Shown here: positions 32,445-43,180 of the stretch, piece after piece
How the letters are laid out: every line of letters begins with the position of its first letter
Position numbering within the stretch: position 1 is the stretch's first letter
NCBI GenBank assembly: GCA_000151295.1
Contig: GG745340.1
Coordinates: 1,030,282-1,094,248 of the forward strand
Reading direction: 5' to 3'
Length of the DNA stretch: 63,967 nucleotides
From: Allomyces macrogynus ATCC 38327
Taxonomy: Eukaryota; Blastocladiomycota; Blastocladiomycetes; Blastocladiales; Blastocladiaceae
Made by a program: the position numbers and the translations under genes
The notes under the pieces: model-generated
Seen by the model: the letters and a program-made list of their open reading frames with translations, nothing else
What the model was told of the DNA's origin: nothing
Databases searched by the model: none

Positions 32445-33677
32445 ATGGCCCGCACCTCGTCGCTCTTCCTTGCCGCGGCCCTGCTGCTCGCGCTCGTCTT
32501 CAACGTGCACGCGTGGGGTGTTGAGGGCCACGGCGCCGTGGCCGCGATCGCGCAGGCCTACCTGACGCCCAAGGCCAAGGCGGCCGTGGACCAGATCATT
32601 GGCCAGTCCGGCACGTTTAAGGCCTACCTCGACGTGGCCTCGTGGCCCGACAACATCCGCAACCAGCGCAAGGAGACCTCCGACTGGCACTACATTGACG
32701 CCGAGGACGATCCGGCGCCGCCGGCGCGCAAGTGCGGGTCCCGTGCGGTTCCCGCAGGACTGCGGCGCCGACGAGTCGTGCATTATCACGGCGGTCGCGG
32801 GCGCTGTCAAGGCACTTGTTCCGGGCCAGGCGCCCGTCAAGGTCGCGCGCGACGGGATCAACAACCAGGCCGAGGCACTCGCGTTCTTGACGCACTTTGC
32901 CGGCGATATCGCGCAGCCGCTGCATACGACCGGGTACAAGGTTGGCGCCAACAAAGTGCTCGTCAACTTTGAGGGCACGCTCCTTTTTTCGTTCCTGGTG
33001 GGTCGATTGTGCGCCAGTCAAGTCTGATCCTCTTATCTCTCCGTCATCATCCAGGCAAGTCGGTCAAGCTGCACGCCGCGTGGGACGGTACGCTGATCCG
33101 CAAGATGCTGTCGACGCAGTACGCCGGGTCGCAGGACAAGTGGGTCGCCGACCTGATTGCGCGCGCGGCCAAGACCGACGTGCGCCAGATCCCCGGGCTC
33201 AAGTGCGCGGCGACCGTGAACCCGCTCGACGTGGACGGCACTGAGGCGTGCGCCATGGAGTGGGCCTCCGACTCGAACACGTTTGTCTGCTCGACCGTGT
33301 TCCCGGCCGACTTCAAGGAAGGCATGGAGATTTCGGGCGCCTACTACCAGAACTCGATTGAGCCCATCAACAACCAGATCGTCAAGGGTGGTCTGCGCCT
33401 CGCGGCCGTCCTAAACAAGGTCCTTGGCGGTGCCGACCCGGCGTCGACGACGACGACCGCTGGTGCCACGAGCACGACGGCGACCTCGTCGACCGCTGTA
33501 ACCACGACGACGTCGGCGGGTTCGTCGGCCACGACGACGGCTGCCCCGACGACGACGGCCACGGCCACGGCCACGGGCGCGCCGCAGCCCGCGCCGGGCA
33601 AGTGCACGACGCTTGCGACGGTCAAGATTGTGACGACCGCGACAGTGGTTGTGACCACGACGATTGGCGGTTACTAG
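32445..33677 (+). CDS. Secreted S1/P1-type zinc nuclease 1 (one frame break)
   Basis: Extracellular or vacuolar nuclease cutting single-stranded DNA/RNA with three Zn2+ ions. A signal peptide (LFLAAALLLALVF) is cut after Ala23 so that the mature enzyme starts with Trp24 (WGVEGH), itself a zinc ligand in this family. Other ligands are seen in SWPDNIR (Asp), DWHYIDA (His), FLTHFAGDIAQPLH (His, Asp, His) and LHAAWDG (His, Asp). A one-base insertion is needed to explain the frame change near 32739-32742 (tccc), between ARKCGS and VRFPQDC. The intron 32975-33054 (80 nt) gives NFEG/KSVKLHAAWD only with a GC donor (gcacgc); a GT donor at ~33002 would instead insert nine residues. The C-terminus has a ~65-residue Thr/Ser/Ala-rich, probably O-glycosylated tail not found in paralogue 2. 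The total is about 380 aa. Confidence 0.9.
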
Positions 33678-34231
33678 AGCCTGGGGATGATGAGTTAGGC
33701 GGGAGTGATTTGTTGCGCATGAATATCAGTTTTGCATAATGTATGAGCAACACGCGCGTGTTGTAGTATCTTGCGGATTGTTGTTCTCTTCCTGGACCAT
33801 CCCATCATCAACACTACAGAGCCTAGCCAAACACGGTCGCGGCCTACGTGAGCGCGTTTTCCCACATTCACGCCCAAGGGGCTCGCTTGCTCGCTCGCTC
33901 GTCGCAGGATCAGGAGGATCAGGTCGGTTAGTTTCTCGGAGTTGATTGGTTGCAGATGCGCCACTTGACAGCGTCTCGTTCACAGTAGTCGCCACACAAC
34001 ACGACGCACCGCGTCAGACCTCCATCTCGCTGTCGTCAACCAGCTGCTGCCGAGCTGCTCGATCCTGCTCCACGCAGCACGCGCTTCCAACCCCCCGCAC
34101 TTGTTGCAGTCGCGAGTGCGCACCTTCGTCACCCTCGCTGCCCATGCGTGCAGCCTCGATTGGACAAGCACAAGACTGATTGGACCCGCCCACGACCGAC
34201 GCACGACCCCAGACTCCAACTCGATCTCATC
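33678..34231. promoter_or_regulatory. Intergenic region upstream of NTF2
   Basis: 554 bases; 3' flank of the nuclease and promoter of NTF2. Nothing else identified. Confidence 0.4.
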
Positions 34232-34752
34232 ATGGCTGCCGACCCGAAGGCTGTTGCCAAGGCGTTCACCGACTGGTATTACGCGGCTTTTGCCGCGAAC
34301 CGCGCCAGCCTCGCGGGTGTCTACGTGCGTGTCGTGGTCTCGGCCGCCGCCCCACCCAAGCCGGCCGACACCTGTAACTGACGGGCACGCCGTCCACCGT
34401 AGCGTGACATTTCGATGCTTTCGTTTGAGGGCACCGACCACGTCGGCACGTCCGCGATCGTGGCCAAGCTCCAGAGCCTGGCGTTCCAGCAGATTCAGTT
34501 CAAGGTTCTGTCGCTCGACGCGCAGCCGTCGAACCCGCAACTCGGATCGATTTTGATTTGCGTCACGGGCCAGCTGATTGTACGTCTGCTGCATGCGTTT
34601 CCTGTTCTGCTCACACGAGCTCACCGCCTCCACCCACCCCCTAGCCTGAGGGCGAGAACAAGCCGCTGTTTTTTTCGCAAACGTTCCAGCTGATTCCGGA
34701 AGGCGGGTCGTTTTGGGTCTACAATGACGTGTTCCGTCTCAACTACGGCTAA
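34232..34752 (+). CDS. NTF2: Nuclear transport factor 2 (NTF2)
   Basis: Imports RanGDP into the nucleus through FG nucleoporins. Exons are 34232-34324, 34403-34579 and 34645-34752; introns are 78 nt and 65 nt, all phase 0. The product is 125 aa, exactly the family length (yeast 125, human 127). Landmarks are AKAFTDWYYAAFAANRASLAG (helix 1, read in two parts), SMLSFEGTDHVGTSAIVAKL (split across the conserved turn), GSILICVTGQL, and the C-terminal FSQTFQLIPEGGSFWVYND followed by VFRLNYG. The acidic RanGDP-binding pocket residues (Glu/Asp in SFEG and NDVFR) are present. This is a clean, full-length gene with standard splice sites. Confidence 0.97.
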
Positions 34753-36600
34753 TCGCGAGTTGGGGAGGTGGGTGATGCGGGATGGGATATTTTTTTTTGG
34801 CAGGACGGCTTGGAATGCAACCGTCCAGTTTGGCTTGCATTGCGATTTGCTCATCCTGACCCCGTCTGGCCATGAGTTGAGACTCACTGCAGAGTCGATT
34901 CAACACAATGCAACACAACACAATGTGCAATTGTTTCTAAATTCATATTGAGACTGCTCTGGCCACGCCCATGCATGCGCCCACTGCGCAAATTAGACCT
35001 TGTGCAAGTGTGGAGACGCGAGATAGGACCTGATCTTGTCGTGCTTCACCTCAATTGTGAGGGGCTTTTCAGGCTCAATACACATGATCGGCTTGTTGAT
35101 ATTGTTGGCCAACTTGTAGACTGAGTCGGCAATCGAAAAATCGAGCAGGTCCTTGGCAACCAAGGCGTATTTATGCATGAGGTAGCGCATGATTGCAACG
35201 CCGATTGTGCAAGCTGCATCGGCTGGTTGGTCTTGTCTGTCATGAGCAGGACAGGCAGTTGGCCAAATGTACTTGATCTCCTCAGGGACGCCTACGGCTT
35301 TGAGGATCAGGCGTGCGTTCTTGGTGTGGCCCTTGCTGAAGTGTACTTGGGCGATGCCATGGTTGTTGAGGTGGGGGAGCGAGTAATCGCAAAGGAGAGA
35401 GCTTGTGTGGCAGAGTGTCAAACAGGCAGCCAAACATGACTGACCCTCACATGCAATTTCCAAAGAGCAATGTATTTCAATGCAGAACCCACTTTGCAGT
35501 CCCGGAAACTGTTGACCACTTGCTTTCATTTTCTTTGGTGAAGCGCTCACTGCAGCTGCTTCCATGGCAGCTACACATATGTCTCTGTGTAAAAAATCCA
35601 CCAACAAGCAAAAGCCAAACATGCAAGCGAGACGGTGAGGAGCATTCCATTCGCACGTTGGGTCGAATGGGGTGAGCAAATCAAAGAGCGATGAACTTGG
35701 ATATGTAATGAATACCACTGGCGTGATTATCTTTCCACCACCAGTTGCAATGATTCGATTCGTAAAGGTGCATGAGGACAAGTGGTAGCATCTGCGCAAA
35801 ATATTGTTCAATCTCCTCATTGTTGGTCGCCACCTGATACGCCTGGTCGTTCAATTCCAACATGATTGTTCAAGGTCACAGAGATGAGAGCCCAGTTCTT
35901 GCATATGTGGGAGGACCCACGACAAAACAGCTGCCAAACCAACCTGCATGCCAGCCCATGTCCCATCTAAGAACCTGGGATGTGTATCATGCATGGCTGG
36001 GGGCTGATCAATCAGGCAGCAGTCAGAGAAACTTGATCATGGCTGCATTATTGTCCTGTACCATAGCTGTTGCCCATGCCCAGTGCCAATGTGGCACGTC
36101 AGTGAGGTCTATGTATGCAACGAGAAGCCATTGAGGCATGACTGTATGCAGCAGCAACAAACGCCAGATTTGGATTATTGTTAGGTCATTGAGCCACACT
36201 GCTTCAGAAGCATGAAGCGGGCCTAAGAGAGCATCAGCATCACCACGCGCAGCTGCCAAAATGCACGTGAGAGATTGGTGGACATGTTCAGAGTAATCTT
36301 CAGGAAACGCCATGGCATGATCACGGAACAGCGCCCAGACGGCCAGATCCGGCGGGCCGTGAAAAATCGTCTTGTGGTCCATGACCCACTCCCACCACTC
36401 CATGCTGACCACGTCGCAAATGATGGCAGCAAGTGCGGGTGGGTGGTGGAGAAGCCAAATCGACAGAGAATCAATGCAGGAGAGACCAACAAGGCGCTCA
36501 ATGAGCATCATGACAAAACCTTTCAGTACCACTCGGTACAGAAAGTCTTGAGTCCACGTCTCTACCCAGCCCGCCCTGCGTGAGTGATTATTACCCAATA
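34753..36600. other. Low-GC island with minus-strand ORFs
   Basis: About 1.8 kb clearly lower in GC than its flanks. It starts right after the NTF2 stop and ends abruptly near 36600-36640, where GC-rich sequence resumes. Codon use in its ORFs is unlike that of the neighbouring genes. Confidence 0.6.
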
Positions 36601-36781
36601 CATTTCGAAGCCGTCTTCTCGGATTGCGTTTTTGGGATATCAACCAGTCAGATCGCGACCACGCCATCTCCAACGGCCCGGCACAGACCAAGCGGACCGG
36701 GAATCGACAGTGGTACTCGAAAATAGATTGCAGAAGAGTACGCCGAGCGTCTCCACTCTGTTGTGTACGGCCTCGGTCCAT
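34993..36781 (-). CDS. Possible multi-exon gene in low-GC island, unidentified (ankyrin-like?)
   Basis: Three open minus-strand segments lie in the same direction: 36781-36023 (252 codons), 35863-35681 (60 codons) and 35820-34993 (275 codons). The first includes a Leu/Trp-rich part (IDSLSIWLLHHPPALAAII, SMEWWEWVMDHK, AWALFRDHAMAF) reminiscent of the WW-bearing ankyrin-like repeats common in blastocladiomycetes, but this is a weak impression. The last ends KIRSYLASPHLHKV. Exon boundaries could not be fixed, and the N-terminal ~60 codons of the first segment lie in GC-rich sequence and are probably not coding. It may be a fragmentary gene, a pseudogene or a mobile-element remnant. AT-rich codons contrast with all other genes here. 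Confidence 0.3.
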
Positions 36782-37084
36782 TCCCGCTCTGCAACACGAC
36801 CTGCCTCACGATCCTCGCCCGACACGCTCGCGACTGGAAAACGCCCCGACTCAACCACAAATGGTAGCATATAAGTGCTGCGCGCAGCCGTGCACTCGAG
36901 AAGGCGATTCCGGTGGTACGACGGATCGGTGCAGCACGTCTCCCGATATGGAGCACCGTAAACTGCTGTCAGTCGCATCACTTCTTCGCGATCCAAACCT
37001 GCCCTCGGCCGACGAATAACGTACCCGGCCATGATCGGCGCCGGCATTTTATGAGGAGTTGAACGCGATGCACGTCGGCGGGAC

Positions 37085-37185
37085 CGAGTGGCGGGTGATT
37101 TCTGGCGCCGCGCCGCTGGTCATTCGTGTGCCGAATCGGCAGGCGCGATCCGTCTTGAGTTCGCTCGCGCTATCGATACCGCCAA
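37085..37185 (-). repeat. Diverged duplicated segment, copy A
   Basis: The minus strand translates around ELKTDRACRFGTRMT; copy B around 38050 gives RLKLTLVRRFGTRMT. The shared core gccgaatcggc lies at 37130-37140. Confidence 0.4.
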
Positions 37186-38014
37186 CGCCAACGTCAGTAC
37201 CGGCGGCAAATAACATGCTACGCTGAGTAGATGCGTGCAAGAACCTGCACCGTCAGAGTTACGGCGATCGCGGAAGGTATGAGCGACGACCCGTTGAGCG
37301 AATGCAAAACATGGCCGACGGCCCTGAGCGGCGTGAGCGGAGTTTCCATCTTGATCGAGGCCGGCGACTTGGCGAGCCCACTCGCGCGTGCCACAACGAG
37401 CATGAGCATCAGCTAGTACGTCGGAGCGGTGAGTTCCAGTCCCAGGGTCACCGCTGACGCGACGCCAGGGACACAGCGTGAGCGGGAGTACCTGCCGCGA
37501 TACTCTTGCTGGAGCTATCACATGCCGCTTGCGCTGCCACCGTGCGTGAGCGCCTTGCGCACGTCAACTGGAGCTTCAAAGTCGCAGTCAGGACTGTGAC
37601 GCCAAGCGACGTCACGATTTGGTGCACGCGAGCGCCATGCCCGCCGACGAATACGACAAGTCGGCCGTTAGTATCAGCGCCAGGTCCCACCTGCTCCGCA
37701 AGACGCGTAAACGTACTTGCTGGGTGAACTACACGTTGCGATCCCCGACAGACGCACGGATTCTGATCAGGCGGGCATCAGGTCGCCGTCAGCGTCGTCG
37801 CAAGCGAGCATGCAGCGGCCCAGTCAACGTTGACTGCGTTGCTTCGCCGTCTTTGAACGACGGGGTCATGGTGAGGTGGAGCTTGATCTACTGCGTTCGA
37901 GCCATTAATTCCGGCCCCTGGAACAGACACCGGATCCAGTTTATGTCGCGAACGTGCAGCAGGCGTGCTTGCGCGACCCACGCTGCCTGATGCTCGTCCA
38001 TGATCGCGACGTTG

Positions 38015-38100
38015 TGGTCCCTTGCCGCACAAGACCGTCATGCGCGTGCCGAATCGGCGCACCAGCGTCAATTTTAGGCGGTTCATTTCGGCAACGGCAC
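38015..38100 (-). repeat. Diverged duplicated segment, copy B
   Basis: See copy A. The shared core gccgaatcggc lies at 38048-38058. Same orientation, about 920 bp away. Confidence 0.4.
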
Positions 38101-38856
38101 ATTGGGTGGAGCGTTTGGTGCTCATGCGTCGGACCATGATGGTTGTGATTGATTGGTCGTGCGCTCGTTGCGGCTGCATGGGCTCGTCGTCGTCGCCGTC
38201 GCTGTTGTTCGTGCACGGTCGATTGATGAAAGAAACGGCACGTCCGGACTTGTTCGTCCGCTGTTGGTTGCGCGTTGTTCTGTTGCTGCCTGGCCGGCCG
38301 CGAATCGCTGGGCGTATTCTAATTTGTGAGCAACGGCGATTCGCCACCAAGGCCAGCGCACCGTGACCGACCGACACGCGTGGGAACCACAACCTCGTTG
38401 CCCGAGCGATCGCTCCTTTTCCTGCCGCACAAGCCGTGCTGGCCACGCTGAACGTGGCGACCTCCGCGGCGCCGCGGCCCACGTTGGCTCCTGCTGCTCC
38501 CGCTCGCTGCCGCGCGCGCGCGTGTCGAGGGTCGCCGAATGCGCCCGAGAATCAGCGACGGGGGCCGAGATGTTCCGACGCACATAAGTCAAAGCGTGGT
38601 TTGTGCAGATCGACAGCGCGCTCCCACGCGGCCAGCGCGCTCGACAGGCACCACCACCACCGTGACCAACGTTGGCCTGTGCAAGCGTGGCCGCTGCCGG
38701 CCGGCACGCGCACGCCCTCTCTCTCTGCGTCCTTTGGCTGAATGCCCGCTTGCCTGTCTGCTGCACAATTGATCCTCTGGCCCGCCACGGTCCGCCGCGA
38801 CCCCACCATCCCACACCTTCGGCGCGCGTCCGTCTCCTCCGTAATCTCTGCTGCCC

Positions 38857-40301
38857 ATGATGACGATGCTCGCGACCCGCTCGCGCACCGACGCGCTCCC
38901 TTCACCACCAATGCTGGACTCGTATCCGCGCTGCACTCGCCATCGCCGTCACGACGCACGCAGCGGTATCCTGGTGCTTGCGGCCGTCGCGCTAGTACTC
39001 CTGGCCGTGACCTGCGCACCGCGCTCGGCCGTCGCGTGGGGCGACGAGGGCCACCGCGCCGTCGGCAGCCTCGCCTACTCGGCGCTCTCGCCGCGCGCCA
39101 AGGTAGCCGTCGACAAGTTGCTCAAGGCCGGTAAGTTCCGGTCGATCGAGGTACGCGTACTCTCCCCCACCTTGACCGCGCTCACCGACACGATCAGCCC
39201 ACCCATCACTTCTCACGCCAGTACGCCGCCGTCTGGCCCGATCGCATCAAGCGCAAGCGGCCCGCTACGGGCGCGTGGCACTATGCCAACTCGCACGACG
39301 CGCCCGAGGCGCACAAGTGCATGCTCACCTACCCGCGCGACTGCGAGGACGGCACTTGCGCGATGACGGCGATCGCGCGCATGGCCACGACGCTCGCGCG
39401 GCACCGCGACCTGATTCTCGCCGCCAACCCCGATCCTGTCGCGATGCCCATGGCGCGCGAGCTCGGTGAGTCGCTCGCGTTCTTGGTACACATTGTCGGC
39501 GACATTGCCCAGCCGCTGCACGCGACGGGGTTCAAGCGCGGCGCGAATGACGTGCCTGTCATGCTCGACGGCACGCACATGTCGCTGCACGCGCTCTGGG
39601 ACTATGGGCTGATTCGAAAGTCGATCAACGCGGATTACCAGGGGTCGAGACCGCAGTGGGTCGCGGCGATGCTGCATACGGTCCGGGCAACGGCGCTGGC
39701 GGAACGCGTCGTGCTCGTGGAAGACGAGGAGGTGGAGATGGTTGCGATCAACGACGTGGACTCGCCACTCGCGCGGCTCGGGCACGTCGCGCGCGGCCTT
39801 GTCGACCGCGCGATCATGCTCGGCGCACCGGCCGTCCGCGCGATCCGGCAGCAGCACTCGGTGCAGCCGCAGCTCGCGCGCGCAGTCGTGATCGCCGACG
39901 TCAGCGCCACGGACAATGACGACCCGATCGACCCGGCGACCGTGCTCGCGGCGCTCCCGTCCGAAGACGAGTACGCGCCGTCATCCGAGGTCGACTGCGC
40001 CGTGTCGGTCGACGTGCGGCACGTCGGTGCCGTGACGCGCTGTGCGACGCGGTGGGCACAGCAGTCGAACCGGCTCGTGTGCAAGTCCGTCTTTGGCGCG
40101 CGCGGCGCCGCGGTTGAGGGCATGGTCGTCGACGACGCGTATTGGCGCCAGGGTAAGGACGTGATCAATACGCAGATCATTCGCGCAGGGCTGCGGCTCG
40201 CCGCACTGCTCAACCGCATCTTTGATGTTGAGAACGTGGCGCGCGCAGGGGGTGCCGAGGTCGTCAACGAGCTCGCCGCGGACGTGGGCGACAACGCGTG
40301 A
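38857..40301 (+). CDS. S1/P1-type zinc nuclease 2
   Basis: Paralogue of the nuclease at 32445. Exons 38857-39150 and 39222-40301 (71-nt gtacgc intron, phase 0) give 457 aa. An N-terminal basic cytosolic leader of ~35 residues precedes a hydrophobic segment (GILVLAAVALVLLAVTC), so it could be a type II signal anchor or a long signal peptide. The mature start AWGDEGH again provides the N-terminal Trp ligand. Other zinc ligands are VWPDRIK, AWHYANS, FLVHIVGDIAQPLHATG and SLHALWDYGL; all are present. Compared with paralogue 1 it lacks the Thr-rich tail but has an extra ~85-residue acidic insertion (~250-340, with EDEEVEM and TDNDDPIDP) between the core helices. Cysteines in HKCMLTYPRDC and DGTCAM fit the family disulfides. 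Confidence 0.93.
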
Positions 40302-41256
40302 GCGCCCTGGCCGAGGTCGCTTCCGGCCATCATTGGTCTTGGTCTCAGTTATTTGGTTTCCGTTTCGGTTTGTTTCTTGTCCCGGGTTCACGTTCCGTGG
40401 CCTGGGAGTGATCCCGTCTCACCTGACATGTGCGAATCTTGCTCTGCTCTTCTTTTGGTCTTAAGTGCCGTCCGCGTCGCCGTGGCCGTTGGTTGATTGT
40501 GGTCCCGGCGGTGCGAGTCTCTGACGTCCTTGTCGTTTCTCTTTTTTCTTGATCCGCCGTTGTTTGTCGTCGATTTGATATTTTTCGCACAAGGCTGGCC
40601 TGACGCCGCGCGCCACCTCCTCGGCCGGTGCCTCGACTGTCGTTGGTCGTTTGATTTCCTTGCAATACCCGCTCCGATGTGACGACCCCGTTCGCTGCGC
40701 GTCGCCCTCATCGCCCGTTCCACCGTCATTGTACGCCCAATCCACCGCATTCTTGGTTCAAGTTCGCAATCGATCCACATATCACACATGTGCCGTTCTG
40801 TCTCTTTTTCTCTTGTGTCCGGGTCACGGCCCGAGGCCGTTGCCGTTGCCGCGCTGATACTCTTAACGCGCCGCGTCCTGCTACCTGACGCTCGGTTGGC
40901 GGAAAAGGGCAAAAACACGTTTTGAGGGCACGGTGGTGCATTCTCGAGACATCACGGGAAACCCACCTGTCGCACGTGCACTTCTCCACTTGAGCGCTTC
41001 CAGAAACGCGAGCGCGTCTTCTTGGCCTTGCCCTTTCGTGCAACCAACCATCCAGCGCTCGACCATGGCCATCGTGCCGCTCACCCTCTCTCCGCACTCG
41101 CACCTGCTGCAACATCGTGCTGCTCGCTACCACTTCTTCTCTCTTGGCGCGCAAGTTACTGCAAACCGCAGCCGCGCGTGAGGCGTACATAGCCTGGACC
41201 CCTGCCACCAGCGCCATCGCTCCTCTATCAAGTGCACGAATCACGGCCCCGCGACC
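40302..41256. other. Intergenic region between nuclease 2 and calcipressin
   Basis: 955 bases of T-rich 3' flank (40300-40700) and GC-rich promoter. No supported gene. An ORF upstream at 41065-41181 (MAIVPLTLSPHS...) ends before the calcipressin start and shows no homology. Confidence 0.4.
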
Positions 41257-42147
41257 ATGATGCACGGCGACCCCGACCCGACCACGCAAGCCGGCGACGC
41301 CGAGCCGCGCACGACCGCGCCGGCGGGACCGCGTAAGCCGCACCCGGGCCAGCTCGCACGCCGCGACCCGACGGCCAACGACACCGACGGCGTATCGTCC
41401 TCGACGCCGTCCATTTTCGTCAGCGACGATTCGGTCCGTTGTTCCTCCTCCTCCTCCTCCTCCTTCTCGCGCTCCGCATCGTGCACCCGCACCAATCTCA
41501 CTTCCCAACCCTCTTCTTAGCTCGCCAGCCTCCCGCTCGACGACCCGGACCACCCGCCACCTCAATCCCGCCCACGCTACCTCGCACCGCCCGTGTGCGG
41601 CAAAATGCACCTGATCTCGCCGCCCGGGTCGCCGCCGCTCGGGTGGGAGCAGGTCGTCGAGGACCCGCCGCACCCGGACCCGCTTGCGCCCGACTTGCAC
41701 GCCGACGCCGTCGCCTTGCCCGCCGCGCACGCCTTACCGCATGCGGCGACCGCGGGCTTGCACGACGTGCTTTCGGCGGTCGCCGCGAAACTGCACGCGC
41801 ACCATGCCGCCACCACCGCGCCGAAGCGGATCACCGTGCACGACGTCCTTGGCGCGCCCGAGGCCGAGATTGACAAGCCGGGCGACGCGGATCGCGGCAC
41901 GTCGACGCTGATCGTGCCGGGGCTGGGGGAGGTCGTGAAAGAGAAGAAGGAGGCCGTGAGTAGGACGGCGAAGGTGCCGCTGCCGGTGATTGTCGTCGAG
42001 GATCATTCGGAGCGGACGTCGGTCGAGCGGCTGGACGTGCCGCTGGGGGAGGAGATCGGGTGGATGCCGCTCGGGACGGGGGTCTCGCGCGCGAGCCGGA
42101 TTCCGCAGACGCGGGTCCCGCCAATGATGCCGGCGCAGAGGACGTGA
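41257..42147 (+). CDS. Calcipressin (RCAN) without RRM domain
   Basis: Regulator of the Ca2+/calmodulin phosphatase calcineurin. Exons 41257-41433 and 41521-42147 (87-nt gtccgt intron, phase 0) give 267 aa. After a disordered ~75-residue start, the RCAN signature appears: RYLAPP, then KMHLISPPGSPPLGW (FLISPPxSPPxGW, the SP-repeat inhibitor motif) at ~87-101. Further on, AATTAPKRITVHDVL matches the RCAN segment after the SP motif. The typical N-terminal RRM of ~90 residues is not encoded in either exon. Near residue 214-219 stands PVIVVE, which resembles the PxIxIT calcineurin-docking motif (and the engineered PVIVIT peptide). A missing upstream exon cannot be excluded. Confidence 0.85.
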
Positions 42148-42252
42148 TGGATGGATGGGTTGGGAGGGAAGGGGAGAGGTGGTCGGGGGGTGATCGCCCT
42201 TGTACAGCGAAATATTTCTGCGATTGCCTCCGGTGTCGCCTGCGTTGCGAGC

Positions 42253-42630
42253 TCAGGCGAGAGCAAACGAGAATTGACATGAAATCCTTTTCTTCTTGGT
42301 CTCGTCGCCGTTGTCCACCCGATAAATTGATGGATCAAAACACCAAGTTGCGAAGACAGTTTGTGACCCGTCTCGTTTATTAGCCAATAAATTGCGGAGC
42401 AGCTCGAGGGCAAAATCATCGCCGCTTTCCAAACTCTGGCATGAACCACTCCCAACCAGCTTGGCCTTGACATCAAACTGTGTCCAGACCAGCACAACAG
42501 GCACACCCACCTGGGTCAAGTTAATGTGCATGAGCACAAAGGAGTCGACAAACTCGCCCAGCGGCTGCTGGAGGACACTGTGGTCGCTTGAAACCACATG
42601 TATGACACCTATAGGGATAATGCTCGACAA
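42253..42630 (-). CDS. Unidentified ORF in low-GC patch
   Basis: A 125-codon minus-strand frame with AT-richer codons. The sequence GVPVVLVWTQFDVKAKLVG followed by SLESGDDFALELLRNLLANK reads like folded protein (alternating beta/alpha), but I do not recognise a family. It overlaps another short minus ORF in a different frame upstream (MHSEANCTIAV...), suggesting a broken or multi-exon remnant. Like the 34.9-36.6 kb island, it differs in composition from all neighbours. Confidence 0.25.
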   Translation of the reverse strand: MSSIIPIGVIHVVSSDHSVLQQPLGEFVDSFVLMHINLTQVGVPVVLVWTQFDVKAKLVGSGSCQSLESGDDFALELLRNLLANKRDGSQTVFATWCFDPSIYRVDNGDETKKKRISCQFSFALA

Positions 42631-42844
42631 GATTCTTGGTCTTGAACTTGAATTGTTGCAGCATGCTCATCACAGTCACAGCAATCGTGCAGTTGGCCTC
42701 GGAATGCAATTGCTCTTGTCAACACCCAGGGCAGCAAGCATGCAAGCAGGATCATGCAGTTGGGCATGGACCAAGCCTCGATCGACTCATGGTCAGTGTG
42801 TGACCATGGGTGCACGTCGCAATCACAGAGTGGCCCAGTTTCAA

Positions 42845-42862
42845 GGGGGGGGGGGGGGGGGG
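42845..42862. repeat. G18 homopolymer
   Basis: Eighteen consecutive G at the edge of the low-GC patch. Confidence 0.9.
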
Positions 42863-42929
42863 ATTGGCACACACCGTGGTCGACGACGAGAAGCTGACAA
42901 AGTTCTTGTCGGACATGGCGGCGGGCGGG

Positions 42930-43180
42930 TGGTCACGGTGGTCAGGCAGTTGCGGCAAGTGGGCAGTTGCAGTGAGCAGGCAGTCGCAGTGAGCAGGCAG
43001 TCGTAGCCAGTGGGCGGTCGCAGAGAGCAGGCAGCTGTGGCGAGCAGGAGTCACGGTGGTTGGGCGGTCGCGGCAAGCTGCCAGTCGTGGCGAGCAGGCG
43101 GTTGTGGCGAGCGGGGAGTTGGGGCAAGCAGGGGTTGGCGACGAGCGGGCAGCCGCGGTTGGGGTTGGTGTCGCTGTCGT
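42930..43180. repeat. Degenerate minisatellite
   Basis: Imperfect tandem copies of a unit of about 17-18 bp built on gcagtcgcagtgagcag / gtggcgagcaggcggtc, repeated more than ten times with increasing divergence to the right. Confidence 0.75.

Larger units (their letters stand above)
36782..38856. other. 2-kb intergenic stretch with decayed repeats
   Basis: No ORF here shows convincing codon structure or a recognisable family. Two related segments, at about 37090-37180 and 38020-38095, share the near-palindrome gccgaatcggc and similar flanks, and look like diverged copies of one sequence. The last ~400 bases are the GC-rich promoter of the second nuclease. Confidence 0.45.

Noticed and set aside
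36640..37047. 135-codon minus-strand ORF (MPAPIMAGYVIRRP...)
   Set aside because: No family resemblance, overlaps other equally long frames, and lies in a GC-rich non-coding stretch; not enough to call a gene.
37590..37690. Intron-like signal with a tactaac branch-point word on the minus strand
   Set aside because: No matching coding exons or acceptor; probably chance.
42930..43180. CRISPR array
   Set aside because: Repeats are short, degenerate and contiguous without unique spacers, and the genome is eukaryotic.
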